The notes under the pieces were generated by a model that was not told where the DNA came from, ran no database searches, and worked only from the letters and a program-made list of their open reading frames with translations. From Mucilaginibacter sp. L294 (GTDB lineage Bacteria > Bacteroidota > Bacteroidia > Sphingobacteriales > Sphingobacteriaceae), in the NCBI RefSeq assembly GCF_001636615.1, contig NZ_LGEK01000012.1:31748-95747 (forward strand): a stretch of 64,000 bases of DNA, written 5' to 3'. The position numbers and the translations under genes were made by a program. Shown in pieces: positions 34,304 to 45,699 of the stretch (positions within the stretch are counted from its first letter, which is position 1; each line of letters opens with the position of its first letter).

Positions 34304-36019
34304 TTATTCGTTTTTAAAAAGGCTTTTCGCGATAGTCTCTGAAGCCCTTTCGCAAAAATCAAGCCCCGAGTAATCCGGATTATAGCCGCCAATATACGGC
34401 ACAGCCATTATATAAAGGCGTTTATTAATGTTACCGCGTTCGTCTACAGGCCTGAATTCATCATTAATGGCAACGCCAGGCACTTTTAAGTAATAATTGC
34501 CTTCGCCGTCAGTTTTTACTTTTTTGTCATCGGCCTGCATTAGCTTTTTACCTTCGGCAGCATCCCTGAATTTTAACAGCGCGGGAGAAATGGTATGCGC
34601 AGCCGTAAGGCTTTCATACGGAAAGGCATCATAGGAAAGGTGCGGCTGCCCCGAGCAATCAACATAGGTTTTAAAATAGGTTGACTGCTTTTTGCCGTTT
34701 TCATCCGTGTAATGATAAATAGCGCCGCCTTTTTCGGTTGGTTCTGCATCGCTGTCGTTACCTGCGTCAACCAGTTCGAGCAGGCCGGCATCATGCAGGG
34801 CAAACATCTCCTCGCACGAGCTTTGGGGGATGTAGGCTATCACGATAGCGATAAGCGGCAGCAAGGTTTTCTGCAGCCGTTGCATATCCTCGGCCGAAAA
34901 GTGCTTGGCGGGGTAGTTCATGGCGAAGCTTAAAACGCCCAACATTTCCTTCCAGTAGATAGATTCGTGTTTTTTGATGGAACGGGCGGCCTCTTCGTAC
35001 TCAGTTTTCATCAGCTCAAATGGGTCGGCACGTTCGCGTAGCGCCATCATGGCATCTACAAATTGCTCCATGCCCATATCCTTCATAAATTCATAAAACA
35101 CGGGTTGTTTTTGGCTGATGGGGTCTTTAAAATCCTTCTCGAAGATAAAATCGAGCGAGAGGAAACCGTTATTACCTTTAATGTGCGCGGCTATTTCCTC
35201 TTCGGTTAATAACGAATCATTTTGCAGGTGCGAATCTTCCAGGTGAAACCTCACCGCGGGCAGCATACCGTGGCGCGAATGCATCACCATTTTAAACCCG
35301 TCGCTATTTGGCGATAACTGGTAAATAAGCTTACCGGCCTTATTTTTAAAGTACACGCCGTTGTGGCGCGCAAGTGTACGTATAGCATCTACAGCAGTAA
35401 GCGATGCCCCTTTTATGGCTACCGCATGGTTTAACTGCAAAGCCAGCTTTGCGGGTGGGTAAGGCGAATCGAACCAGCCCTGTACCTTGCCCTCGTGTTT
35501 TATTGGCCAGTTATGCCCTGTGCAAATGATGGCCTGGTCAAACTCAAACGATCTGTCGCCTGCAATTTTAACACGGATCAAATTTTGTTCGGGCAGGTCT
35601 ATAATATCAGTTACCGGGCTGTTATAATGGATGGTGTATACAATGCCGGCCTCATTTGCCTTTTGTTCTAACAGATCAAACTGCGCGGCAAGGTATTGGC
35701 CAAACAACAGGCGTGGCAGCACCTTATAATCGTTGTAAATTTTAGGGGTGATGGCAAATCTGTCAAGCAATGCTTTTGGCGCGGTTTCTATCCAGTCGGC
35801 AATGGGGGTAACCAGTTCGGGTATCTCATTACCGGATACATTGGTGATATGCTCGTTACCGGCACCCTCTGTGCTGTAAGGCATGCCGGTGCCTAATTGG
35901 TCCTTTTTTTCAAAAATATCTATTGTGATATCTGTACGGCCGGCATCTACCAGGCGCTTAAACATGAACAGCCCGCTGGGGCCGCCACCAAGTATGGCAA
36001 TGCGTTTTTTGTTTTTCAA
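34304..36019 (-). CDS. FAD/NAD(P)-binding protein (NAD_binding_9 type)
   Basis: 571 residues. The dinucleotide-binding loop GGGPSGLFMFKRL sits at residues 11-23. The FAD-NAD(P)-binding features GTGMPYSTE and AIICTGHNWP follow. The start is TTG at 36019: no ATG lies before the glycine loop, and the next Met (residue 19) is inside it. Such proteins are thought to be FAD-dependent oxidoreductases, mostly uncharacterised. It is co-transcribed with a DUF1543 gene. The large C-terminal half (350-571) contains a second conserved part. Confidence 0.8.
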   Translation of the reverse strand: MKNKKRIAILGGGPSGLFMFKRLVDAGRTDITIDIFEKKDQLGTGMPYSTEGAGNEHITNVSGNEIPELVTPIADWIETAPKALLDRFAITPKIYNDYKVLPRLLFGQYLAAQFDLLEQKANEAGIVYTIHYNSPVTDIIDLPEQNLIRVKIAGDRSFEFDQAIICTGHNWPIKHEGKVQGWFDSPYPPAKLALQLNHAVAIKGASLTAVDAIRTLARHNGVYFKNKAGKLIYQLSPNSDGFKMVMHSRHGMLPAVRFHLEDSHLQNDSLLTEEEIAAHIKGNNGFLSLDFIFEKDFKDPISQKQPVFYEFMKDMGMEQFVDAMMALRERADPFELMKTEYEEAARSIKKHESIYWKEMLGVLSFAMNYPAKHFSAEDMQRLQKTLLPLIAIVIAYIPQSSCEEMFALHDAGLLELVDAGNDSDAEPTEKGGAIYHYTDENGKKQSTYFKTYVDCSGQPHLSYDAFPYESLTAAHTISPALLKFRDAAEGKKLMQADDKKVKTDGEGNYYLKVPGVAINDEFRPVDERGNINKRLYIMAVPYIGGYNPDYSGLDFCERASETIAKSLFKNE

Positions 36020-36117
36020 TTTACCGGTTGCAGTTAGCGTGATATAGGTAAATTAAAATATTCCTAAATTGTTTTACAGGTATTGCCTTATAGGATATTT
36101 TATATATTAATGCTTTA

Positions 36118-36840
36118 CTAAAGCAATGCCTCTTTTTTCTTCGGCAGGCGATAGTAAAAGGTGGTACCCTCGCCCGGGGCCGATTCCGCCCAGATCCTGC
36201 CGTTCATTTGTTCTATCATATCTTTACAAATACTCATGGCCATGCCTGCGCTTTTCAGATAGCCGTAGGCCTGCGTTTCAGTGTCTTGTAAATTAAAAAG
36301 GCTTTGCAGTTGATCGGCAGTCATGCCGTTACCGCGATCGGTAAAGGCAACGGTTATCCAATCCTCGTCTTCGCTGCAGGTTACGCCGATAATGCCGCCA
36401 TGTTGGGAATACTTGGTAGCATTACTTAAAATATTGCGATTGATGAATTGCAGCATTTCTTTATGCGCGTAAATAAGCTGGCGCTCGGGGATAACATTAT
36501 ATAAGGTAATATTTTTGCTGATCTGGTCGTAAAGATACAGGCCGTTGGCTTCGTGTATCAGATCGTTTAAAAACAGGGGCTGTGTTTTACCTGCCAAATT
36601 TTCTTTTTTCGCTTTTACCCAGCAAAGTAATCCGTCCAGTAGTTTGATGCTTTTGGCGGCGGTGTTGCTTAGTTCTTCAAATATCAGATGCGATTCGTTG
36701 GCAGCCAGCGGGCGCTGGGTATGCTTAATTACATCTGCAGTCATTACAATGGATGCGAAAGGCTGCCGCAGGTCATGCGCCATTATAGCTATTAATGTTT
36801 GACAAAAGGTATCCTGTGTTTCCAAATTTTCAGATTTCAT
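36118..36840 (-). CDS. Soluble sensor histidine kinase
   Basis: 240 residues, without membrane span or sensor domain. The DHp helix has MAHDLRQPFASIV (His22). HATPase has RNILSNATKYS (N-box), DRGNGMT (G1) and a C-terminal APGEGTTFYYRLP (G2). Nearly the whole protein is the catalytic core, so input must come from a partner. The preceding 55-codon membrane protein gene overlaps its start by four bases (ATGA), making it a candidate partner. A LytTR regulator gene lies just upstream on the same strand. Confidence 0.85.
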   Translation of the reverse strand: MKSENLETQDTFCQTLIAIMAHDLRQPFASIVMTADVIKHTQRPLAANESHLIFEELSNTAAKSIKLLDGLLCWVKAKKENLAGKTQPLFLNDLIHEANGLYLYDQISKNITLYNVIPERQLIYAHKEMLQFINRNILSNATKYSQHGGIIGVTCSEDEDWITVAFTDRGNGMTADQLQSLFNLQDTETQAYGYLKSAGMAMSICKDMIEQMNGRIWAESAPGEGTTFYYRLPKKKEALL

Positions 36841-37004
36841 AGCCGTGATGGTGTGCGATTGAGTTTAACAGGTTGGGGCAGGTACTGGTGGCGTAGTTTA
36901 TACCGGCGGTAATAATCGGCAGCTATCCATACAAAGAAAATAATACAGCCATTCCACATGAGCACTACAAACATTGGCAACAGGTGTTGTAAAATAAAAT
37001 GCAT
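36837..37004 (-). CDS. 55-residue single-span membrane protein coupled to the kinase
   Basis: Reading from the ATG at 37004 gives MHFILQHLLPMFVV, a single transmembrane helix (about residues 9-30), then a basic tail (YYRRYKLRHQYLP). A GGAGG sequence eight bases before that ATG, rare in this genome, supports this start; longer readings upstream to 37127 lack it. The stop overlaps the kinase ATG (ATGA), so translation is coupled. It may anchor or tune the soluble kinase. No family is recognised. Confidence 0.65.
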   Translation of the reverse strand: MHFILQHLLPMFVVLMWNGCIIFFVWIAADYYRRYKLRHQYLPQPVKLNRTPSRL

Positions 37005-37012
37005 TACGTTTC

Positions 37013-37017
37013 CCTCC
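37013..37017 (-). promoter_or_regulatory. Strong ribosome binding site (GGAGG)
   Basis: On the minus strand AAAGGAGGG lies eight bases before the ATG at 37004. It is unusual here because other starts lack clear Shine-Dalgarno sequences, and it decides the start of the 55-residue protein. Confidence 0.7.
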
Positions 37018-37211
37018 TTTTTTTGATGTGAAGGATGGCTTATCGCTAATGATAAAGCACCGCCTTCACCTGCAAAGAAAAAAAGAGTTAGAGATGCTAA
37101 AGACAAGGTTCGACAGATACCCGGCAATAGCAGACAGAAAGGCTAATAGGTTAGACCAGTACTCCTGGAAGTTTTAAAACAGCGCGGGGTCAGATATACA
37201 GCAACATGTTT

Positions 37212-37946
37212 TTAGAACCACTGATGCGCAAACTTTCTGAAATCGTCTTTAAACTGTTCTGTTACGGGGATAATGGTTTTCCCGATCTTGATCGTGTTTT
37301 TGGTAATAGCATCAATCTTATCTACAGAAACAATAAACGAACGATGTACCCGTATAAAACCATTTGCGGGGAGCTTTTCCTCCAGCCCTTTCATGGTAGT
37401 GAGTGCCTTTAAAAAGCCGTTATTACCGGTTAAATAAACCTTAACGTAATCTTTAAAGCCCTCCAGGTATAAAATATCCTTTAAGTAAATGCGTACCATT
37501 TCATACTCTACCTTTAAAAAAATAAAATCGTTTATCACGTAGCTATCGGTATGGTTGGCTGGCTTTTCTTTTTCGGCAAAATAGGTTTTAGCCTTATAGC
37601 AGGCGGTTAAAAAGTCCTCGTACATTACGGGCTTTAGCAAATAATCAAGCGCGTTTACTTTGTATCCCTCTAACGCGAATTTTTCATGGCCGCTTATAAA
37701 AATAACACGTGGCGCGTTAATACCATGCATGGCCTGTAGTATTTTGGCAAGTTCCATCCCATTAATACCGGGCATGTTGATATCCATAAATATCAGTTGG
37801 ATATCCTGTGTTTCTATAGCTGCGAGCGCATCTGACGGCGATTGGTAAAACGTTATTAAGTTTAAAAACGGTACCTGACTTATAAATACCTGCAGATGTG
37901 ATATGGCTAATTCGTCATCATCTACAATGATACAATTGATTGGCAT
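37212..37946 (-). CDS. LytTR-family response regulator
   Basis: 244 residues from the ATG at 37946, which begins MPINCIIVDDDELA; the longer reading adds 15 nonconserved residues. The receiver has the DDD pocket (9-11), Asp55 in FMDINMPG and Lys in YLLKPV. The C-terminal LytTR domain has YLEGFKDYVKVYL and FIRVHRSFIVSVDKI. It sits 208 bases upstream of the small membrane protein and soluble kinase, so together they form a likely three-gene signalling cluster, though not tightly spaced. Confidence 0.9.
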   Translation of the reverse strand: MPINCIIVDDDELAISHLQVFISQVPFLNLITFYQSPSDALAAIETQDIQLIFMDINMPGINGMELAKILQAMHGINAPRVIFISGHEKFALEGYKVNALDYLLKPVMYEDFLTACYKAKTYFAEKEKPANHTDSYVINDFIFLKVEYEMVRIYLKDILYLEGFKDYVKVYLTGNNGFLKALTTMKGLEEKLPANGFIRVHRSFIVSVDKIDAITKNTIKIGKTIIPVTEQFKDDFRKFAHQWF

Positions 37947-38183
37947 AGGCAAAGATGTAAGCAATAATTGGTCAATAAATATTGAAACCAACCATAATTG
38001 GCTGTTTTTGGCCTGTCCCTAAAATGGGAGATGGCTGTATCATATATCTATGCATTAAAATTATGGTATTGCTTTTATATTATCATTAGTGTAACAGAAA
38101 GTTTTTTATGGCGTAATAAAACCTGAAATGTGTGTTTCTTTACTCAATTGTTGCATGCCATTCCACAACTTATACAACTATTA

Positions 38184-40301
38184 TTATAGCCCCAGGGCCA
38201 GTATAATTTGTTTTGCCAGTTCGGCCTCAATAAATGGTTTAACCAAAACACCTGCAAAGCCCTGCTCCAGATATTTCTCCTTGTCGGATGGCAGCCCCTC
38301 ATTACTAATTACAATAACAGGTAAGTTTTTTGTGTTTGCCACAAGCCCTGTGGCATTCATGCCGGGCAGGTTTAGGTCTGTCAGTACAATTTGTATGGGT
38401 TCTTTGGCAATTGTTTGCAAAGCCTCATCCCCGGTTGATGCCTGGTGAAATTTGATGTTCCACTTAGCGGTCATCATTTTAAGGAATGTTAAACTAAGCT
38501 CATTGCTATCAACCGCTAACAGGCTTATGCCATTTAATTTCCATACCGGGTTGTTGGTTGCCTGTTCGTTTTCGGCAGGCAGGTGGTTTTTATAGGGGAT
38601 AAAGAAGCTAAAGGTGCTTCCTGTTTTTTCATCACTCTCTACCTTTATCCCGCCGTTTTGCAATTGGATAAGCTGCTTGCAGATGTACAGGCCTAAACCC
38701 GTACCTACCTGCCCCTTAGCCGAGTTTGACTGGTAGTATTTGGAGAAAAGCCTGGCTTGCTGCTCGGGGCTGATGCCCGCACCCGTATCAATAATTTTTA
38801 TTTGCAGTTTGTTCTCCCCGTTGGCCGGTAAAAGTTGCGCCTTAACAGTTATGCCGCCCTGTTTGGTGTATTTTACAGCATTGCTCAACAGGTTAACCAT
38901 TATCTGTTTAAGCCTGAAGCTATCGCCCAGCACCATGGCTTCTTCATCCCCCTCAAACTGATAATTGAGGCTAAGCTGTTTTTTGGTCGCACTAAATTCC
39001 ATGCTTTCAACCACCTCTTTCAAAACAGTGTTGGGGTTAAAAGGGTCGCTGTTTATCTTGAAGGTGTTGGTTTCCATTTTCGCGGCATCAAGCGTATCAT
39101 TTAAAGTATGCAACAGCATGTCTGACGAGAGCCTGATAGACCCCAGCATATCTATTTGCCGGGTTGACAGGTTTGAGCGGCTAAAAATATACAGGAAACC
39201 ATTAATGGCCGTAAGCGGGTTACGAACCTCGTGGCTCATGTGCAGCAGCAGGTCCATCTTTTGCTGCGCAATAGCTACCGATCGTTGGTTCTCGCGCAGT
39301 AAATATTTCTCGGCGCGGTTAAGGTTTATGATAAATATGATGAGTAATGTGGCAAATATCAGCACCATTAAAAGCGATGCGAGGTAAAATTTATTTAATA
39401 AGGCGGTGGTTTCGCGGTAGCTTTTCAGCGCGTTTTCCTTCAGCTCGTTAATGATGCTCAGGTTAATATTGTTTACATTACTTACAATCCTTTCCAGCTC
39501 ATTATTAATGTGCGTGTTAAGTATTATCATTTGTTTTTGCGTGGTAAACAGCTTTAAATTATGTTGTTGCAGTTGCTTTAGCTGCTTGTTGTAAAAGTTT
39601 TTGTTACGTTTAGCATTTATTTTGTTTGCCGAATCAATTATACGTTTGCTACGGTTGTAATTGATAACTGTAACGGGGCTCCCGGTGTTGCCGCTTTTAT
39701 TGGTAATAGCATCTTTTATACGGGCAAACAGCCCCTTTTTAGTAACCTTGGCAGTGCTTTTTACAGTATCGACACTGTTTGTTATTTTCTCTGTGCGTAT
39801 ATATGGGGCAGCCGCGGTTAAGCCGTTGTTTAAGGTATCCGCACCCGAAGGCTTTTTTAAGAGAGAATCGAAACTATGTTTTAAAATATACAGGTTATCA
39901 GATAGTTTAAGTTTCTTTAAAAACAAACTCCTTACTTTAATACGCTGTTCGGCAGATAATTTTGTTGTATCGATATCATCTTTCAATAAACTATCTATGA
40001 GATTGAATGATAATGAAAGCTTTGTTTTATAAGAATTACTTTTTACGGTATCGCCGGTTAAAAGCGATTCCTGGAAATCGTCTTCGGCCTCGTGAAGCAG
40101 CAATAAGGCCTTTTGTGATTTTGCCTCATCATACTCAATACCCGATGTTTGTTTTGAAAGACCGGCCAATTGTTGGGAGATGGAATTGTTTACAAACAGC
40201 GCTGCAATTGCCAATGCAATTATAAATAGGATGAAGGCGATCAGTATCCGTCTGGTCAGGGCCTTGATATCAGTAGCGGCTAAGGGTTTTTTGTCGGGCA
40301 T
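38184..40301 (-). CDS. Hybrid sensor histidine kinase with C-terminal receiver
   Basis: 705 residues. A membrane span near residues 16-38, then a roughly 250-residue helical extracytoplasmic domain (4HB/CHASE3-like), and a second span near 300-322. The HisKA domain has LLLHMSHEVRNPLTAI (His357). HATPase has LLSNAVKYT, DTGAGIS and VGTGLGLYICKQL. A linker and a receiver follow (Asp in LTDLNLPG). No DNA-binding domain is present, so phosphate is passed on to another protein. Its partner is not obvious; the LytTR regulator on the same strand is a candidate. Confidence 0.9.
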   Translation of the reverse strand: MPDKKPLAATDIKALTRRILIAFILFIIALAIAALFVNNSISQQLAGLSKQTSGIEYDEAKSQKALLLLHEAEDDFQESLLTGDTVKSNSYKTKLSLSFNLIDSLLKDDIDTTKLSAEQRIKVRSLFLKKLKLSDNLYILKHSFDSLLKKPSGADTLNNGLTAAAPYIRTEKITNSVDTVKSTAKVTKKGLFARIKDAITNKSGNTGSPVTVINYNRSKRIIDSANKINAKRNKNFYNKQLKQLQQHNLKLFTTQKQMIILNTHINNELERIVSNVNNINLSIINELKENALKSYRETTALLNKFYLASLLMVLIFATLLIIFIINLNRAEKYLLRENQRSVAIAQQKMDLLLHMSHEVRNPLTAINGFLYIFSRSNLSTRQIDMLGSIRLSSDMLLHTLNDTLDAAKMETNTFKINSDPFNPNTVLKEVVESMEFSATKKQLSLNYQFEGDEEAMVLGDSFRLKQIMVNLLSNAVKYTKQGGITVKAQLLPANGENKLQIKIIDTGAGISPEQQARLFSKYYQSNSAKGQVGTGLGLYICKQLIQLQNGGIKVESDEKTGSTFSFFIPYKNHLPAENEQATNNPVWKLNGISLLAVDSNELSLTFLKMMTAKWNIKFHQASTGDEALQTIAKEPIQIVLTDLNLPGMNATGLVANTKNLPVIVISNEGLPSDKEKYLEQGFAGVLVKPFIEAELAKQIILALGL

Positions 40302-40441
40302 TTCGTTTATTAATCAGGTTATCGGCAGCAAAGGGCAGGCACATCATAATTATGCCTTCTCAAAAATCGTCAAAAAACAATTAAGTTTTTCTGAATGATG
40401 AAATTATGCATGTGCAGGGGTGTTTGCAAGATAATGCCGGC

Positions 40442-40633
40442 TTATATTTTATATAACCTTTCTTTTTTTGCCGACATGATGCGATACCTTGATTTTAGGC
40501 ATTTGGCGCAGAAGTAACGCTTTATGGGTATAAAAAATAAAAACGTTTGCCCAAACCAGTTCCTGGGCATTTTATAATGGAAAGGCTGCCCGCATTTGTG
40601 GCACCTTAAAAATTCTCTTTTATCGTGATTCAT
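40442..40633 (-). CDS. Small zinc-ribbon-like protein
   Basis: 63 residues from the ATG at 40633; a longer reading would need a TTG at 40651. Two CxxC pairs, RCHKCGQPF and FCAKCLKSR, enclose a hydrophobic middle (QTFLFFIPIKRY), a typical zinc-ribbon layout. No known family. A short lone gene between the hybrid kinase and the katG promoter region; expression is plausible but unproven. Confidence 0.5.
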   Translation of the reverse strand: MNHDKREFLRCHKCGQPFHYKMPRNWFGQTFLFFIPIKRYFCAKCLKSRYRIMSAKKERLYKI

Positions 40634-40762
40634 CACCTCATGTCTTAACAACAGAGCGTTGGCAGAAATACCGGTTTAGGGAGAAATAACTTTATACCCA
40701 GGCAGATATAGCCACAAACTCTAACCAACAAAGAAAGAGATACTTCCGCAATGTTTTTTTTA

Positions 40763-40825
40763 AGCCGACAGAAAGTAAAAAACAGCCGACGGAATATAAA
40801 AAGAAGCAGATGGAAAATAACCTTC
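40763..40825 (+). repeat. Three tandem 21-bp imperfect repeats upstream of katG
   Basis: Units start at 40763, 40784 and 40805 with the pattern AGCCGACnGAAnnTAAAAA; the third unit is more diverged (AGCAGATGGAAAATAA). A 21-base period is two helical turns, so proteins bound to each unit would face the same side. Confidence 0.6.
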
Positions 40826-40852
40826 AGAAATATTTAAGGGCACATACACTAT

Positions 40853-40887
40853 ATAGGTTTTAACTATTCCGCATAGAATTAATCGAT
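40853..40887 (+). promoter_or_regulatory. OxyR-like operator before katG
   Basis: ATAG-N7-CTAT (40853-40867; the spacer GTTTTAA fits the NTNNNAN pattern) is followed by ATAG-N7-CGAT (40873-40887). The classic OxyR tetramer site has four such quarters; here the gap between halves is five instead of seven bases and the last quarter has one mismatch. It lies 81 bases before the katG start. Confidence 0.5.
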
Positions 40888-40950
40888 TATGATTATAAAA
40901 TTCAATGTCCTAATTTTATATTATTCATAAGCATCAGTATAAACACTTAA

Positions 40951-43245
<2,295 letters not shown>

Positions 43246-43261
43246 ATATGATTACATAGTA

Positions 43262-43293
43262 CCAAAAAGGCACCTGTTAAGGTGCCTTTTTGG
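43262..43293. terminator. Bidirectional terminator between katG and aldolase
   Basis: CCAAAAAGGCACC (43262-43274) and GGTGCCTTTTTGG (43281-43293) pair perfectly around a six-base loop. A T tract is present on both strands. Confidence 0.9.
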
Positions 43294-43294
43294 T

Positions 43295-44341
43295 TTATAG
43301 CTGATCGGGTATTTCCTTTTCCATTTCGGGTTTATACAACCCCTGGCGTGCCATGCTGTTGCACCATGCCCGGTGGTATAATAGTTTTTGAGCTATGGCA
43401 ACATTGTTATCATCGCCTTTCCAGGCCTCTAACGCGGGTTGCTGTATAGCGCGCGAAAACGAGAAAGTAAGCTCCCATGGCATTTTATCTTTAAACCGGA
43501 TGTGCATGGCGTTTAACCGTTCTGAAGCCAGCTGCCCAGACTGCCCGCCCGAGAGGAAGGCTATGCCCGGCACAGCAGCGGGTACACATCGTAAAAAACA
43601 GTTAACCGTTGCATCAGCCACTACATCTATACTATCCTGAACAGGGCTTTCCAGTCCGGGTAATACCATGTTGGGTTTCAATATCATTCCTTCAAATTCA
43701 ACATGTTGATCAAACAGCGCATTAAATACAGCATGCAATACCTGGTGGGTAACCTCCGAGCATTGCTGAAGGCTATGGTTGCCGTCCATTAATACCTCCG
43801 GCTCAACAATAGGCACCAGCCCGGCCTGCTGGCACAACACCGCATAGCGGGCCAGGTTATAAGCGTTTGTTTTAATGGCGGTAATTGTTGGTATGCCTTC
43901 GCCTATATTGATCACGGCACGCCATTTGGCAAAGCGTGCGCCCTTTGCGTAATAATCTGCCAGGCGCTTGCCTAATCCGTCTAAACCCTCAGTTATTTTT
44001 TCTCCGGGGAAACGGTCAAGCGGTACAGCGCCCTCATCAACCTTAATACCGGGGACAATGCCTTTTTGCTTTAATACGTCTATCATCAGGGTACCATCCG
44101 TTATAGATTGATTGATGGTTTCATCAAACAGGATGGCGCCGCTAATGCTTTCTTCTAAACCAGGCGTGGTAACAATCAGTTCGCGGTATTTGCGGCGATA
44201 TTCTTCTGTTTGGGGGATACCTAATGCCTCAAAGCGCTTATTACAAGTGCTTGTGCTTTCGTCCATAGCCAATAAGCCTTTTTGTTTATGCAGTAATAAT
44301 GCGACGGTTTTTTTAAGGTCTGCTGTTTCCATGCGGTTCAT
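43295..44341 (-). CDS. Class I fructose-bisphosphate aldolase
   Basis: 348 residues. The N-terminal LLAMDESTSTCNKRFEALGIP and VTTPGLEESISGAILFDETI are typical of class I aldolase. The Schiff-base Lys is in GMILKPNMVLPG, and the substrate loop FLSGGQSGQLASERL is present. It cleaves fructose 1,6-bisphosphate to glyceraldehyde 3-phosphate and dihydroxyacetone phosphate in the cytoplasm without a metal. It starts with MNRMETAD; the second Met is also possible. The gene stands alone. Confidence 0.95.
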   Translation of the reverse strand: MNRMETADLKKTVALLLHKQKGLLAMDESTSTCNKRFEALGIPQTEEYRRKYRELIVTTPGLEESISGAILFDETINQSITDGTLMIDVLKQKGIVPGIKVDEGAVPLDRFPGEKITEGLDGLGKRLADYYAKGARFAKWRAVINIGEGIPTITAIKTNAYNLARYAVLCQQAGLVPIVEPEVLMDGNHSLQQCSEVTHQVLHAVFNALFDQHVEFEGMILKPNMVLPGLESPVQDSIDVVADATVNCFLRCVPAAVPGIAFLSGGQSGQLASERLNAMHIRFKDKMPWELTFSFSRAIQQPALEAWKGDDNNVAIAQKLLYHRAWCNSMARQGLYKPEMEKEIPDQL

Positions 44342-44558
44342 CTAAAATTTGGTGGTATCTATGGCAATTAATCTATATATAACAACAGCCGCCAACAGAG
44401 GTTTTAATTGATTTACTTATGGCATTTTGGTTACAATCCAATTATGAGAAAGGGTAATGCTATGTTTATTTTGGCAGGGATGTAACCATGTAACTCTAAT
44501 GTTACTATTATCAATTAAACCTCCATTTTAATTTTTCATCAATAGGTAAAAACCTGTC

Positions 44559-45293
44559 ATGAAAAAAACCTTACTCCTGTTTTGCTTTCTAATAATATTA
44601 AAAAGCACCTACGCACAAACTGATAGAAAAAAGGCTGATACCTATGTTACCTTTTCGGTTGGGGCTGGCATACCAAGTATTGATAACCGGGCCTTTGATA
44701 ACTGGACACAGGTAAATTATAACAAAAAATATACGAATAGGGTAAGCGTCAATATTGATCTGGGTGCCGTTTATAAAAATTATGATGCCGGTATTTCCTT
44801 CACGGGCAGTTCTGCCGATTTCCGCACCTATACTTTTTACGCGGGAAGAAAAATAACATCGGCTAAAAGCCCGCTCGTATCATTTTTAAACTTCGAGATA
44901 GGGGGTATCAGCATTACTAACAGATCGCTTGCGCCTTTAAATTATGTCCTGTCGCCAGATGAGATAGGGAAAGATATGGAGCTAAATTATAGTGCCACGT
45001 ATATAGGTCTTTATAGTAAAAATTATTTGAACAGCCTGAGTTTTGGTATCGGGAAACGCAAGCGTGTATCGGTTAAGCCGGGCTTTTACGTGAATTTTGA
45101 ATACCAGGTAGGGGGCAGCAGCTGGGAATACGGATATACACAGAATAACGGGACAGATATTTTTTATAATGTAGATGGTACATCTTATACTACCGATAAT
45201 ACAAAGTTTATAGGGAAGAAGGTATATAGTATACCAAAGCTTGCCAACAAGTTTTTGAACGCAGGCGTTTTTATAGCCATAACCGCATTTTAA
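44559..45293 (+). CDS. Outer-membrane beta-barrel-like protein of unknown function
   Basis: 244 residues with a signal peptide (LKSTYAQ). The mature part shows alternating hydrophobic strands and aromatic ends (NRVSVNIDLGAVYKNYDAGISF, FGIGKRKRVSVKPGFYVNFEYQ) and ends in an aromatic residue (AITAF), as beta-barrels do. I recognise no family. A hairpin terminator follows. It may be a small outer-membrane porin or adhesin. Confidence 0.6.
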   Translation: MKKTLLLFCFLIILKSTYAQTDRKKADTYVTFSVGAGIPSIDNRAFDNWTQVNYNKKYTNRVSVNIDLGAVYKNYDAGISFTGSSADFRTYTFYAGRKITSAKSPLVSFLNFEIGGISITNRSLAPLNYVLSPDEIGKDMELNYSATYIGLYSKNYLNSLSFGIGKRKRVSVKPGFYVNFEYQVGGSSWEYGYTQNNGTDIFYNVDGTSYTTDNTKFIGKKVYSIPKLANKFLNAGVFIAITAF

Positions 45294-45322
45294 ACTGCCG
45301 GAAGTAAACAGCTTTAAACAAA

Positions 45323-45353
45323 AAAGGCCTTTTTCGTTATGAAAAAGGCCTTT
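45323..45353. terminator. Terminator hairpin between barrel gene and tRNA-Phe
   Basis: AAAGGCCTTTTTC (45323-45335) and GAAAAAGGCCTTT (45341-45353) pair perfectly around GTTAT. It lies between convergent transcripts, just past the tRNA 3' end. Confidence 0.8.
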
Positions 45354-45361
45354 GAATTTTG

Positions 45362-45434
45362 TGGTATCAGCTGGGATCGAACCAGCGACACAAGGATTTT
45401 CAGTCCTTTGCTCTACCGACTGAGCTATGATACC
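45362..45434 (-). tRNA. tRNA-Phe (GAA anticodon)
   Basis: On the minus strand a 73-base cloverleaf: acceptor GGTATCA/TGATACC, D-arm GCTCAG...GAGC, anticodon stem AAGGA/TCCTT with loop CTGAAAA (anticodon GAA), T-arm GCTGGTTCGATCCCAGC. The discriminator base is A, and CCA is not encoded. It decodes Phe codons. Confidence 0.96.
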
Positions 45435-45699
45435 GCTCCGTTTAAGGTTTGCAAATGTAGCGTTTTTTTTATTTCTGGAAACATTTTTTTCAACTTTAGT
45501 TGGGTGGATGTAATATTCCTATGTTGGTCAATTGAATTTCAGGGAATTACAGGGTTGAATTTTTTTTAATTTTTTTCGGCGGGGCTTTTAACCGTCGTTA
45601 TTTAAACAAATTCTAAGTTCAAAACATTTCGGTAATATCTACCTTTACTTTAAATCAAATTCCTACTTTAGCTTTAAATTACTATGCACGCATAATATA
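45435..45699. other. Leader region of the Fe-S membrane protein gene
   Basis: 265 bases between tRNA-Phe and the Hdr-like gene. It is AT-rich, with several T-tracts and partial -7-like elements (TACTTTAG near 45663, TACCTTTA near 45639), none a full TAnnTTTG. No gene is seen. Confidence 0.4.

Noticed and set aside
45339..45569. 76-codon plus-strand reading frame
   Set aside because: It lies across the tRNA-Phe gene and the preceding terminator, so it is not a coding region.
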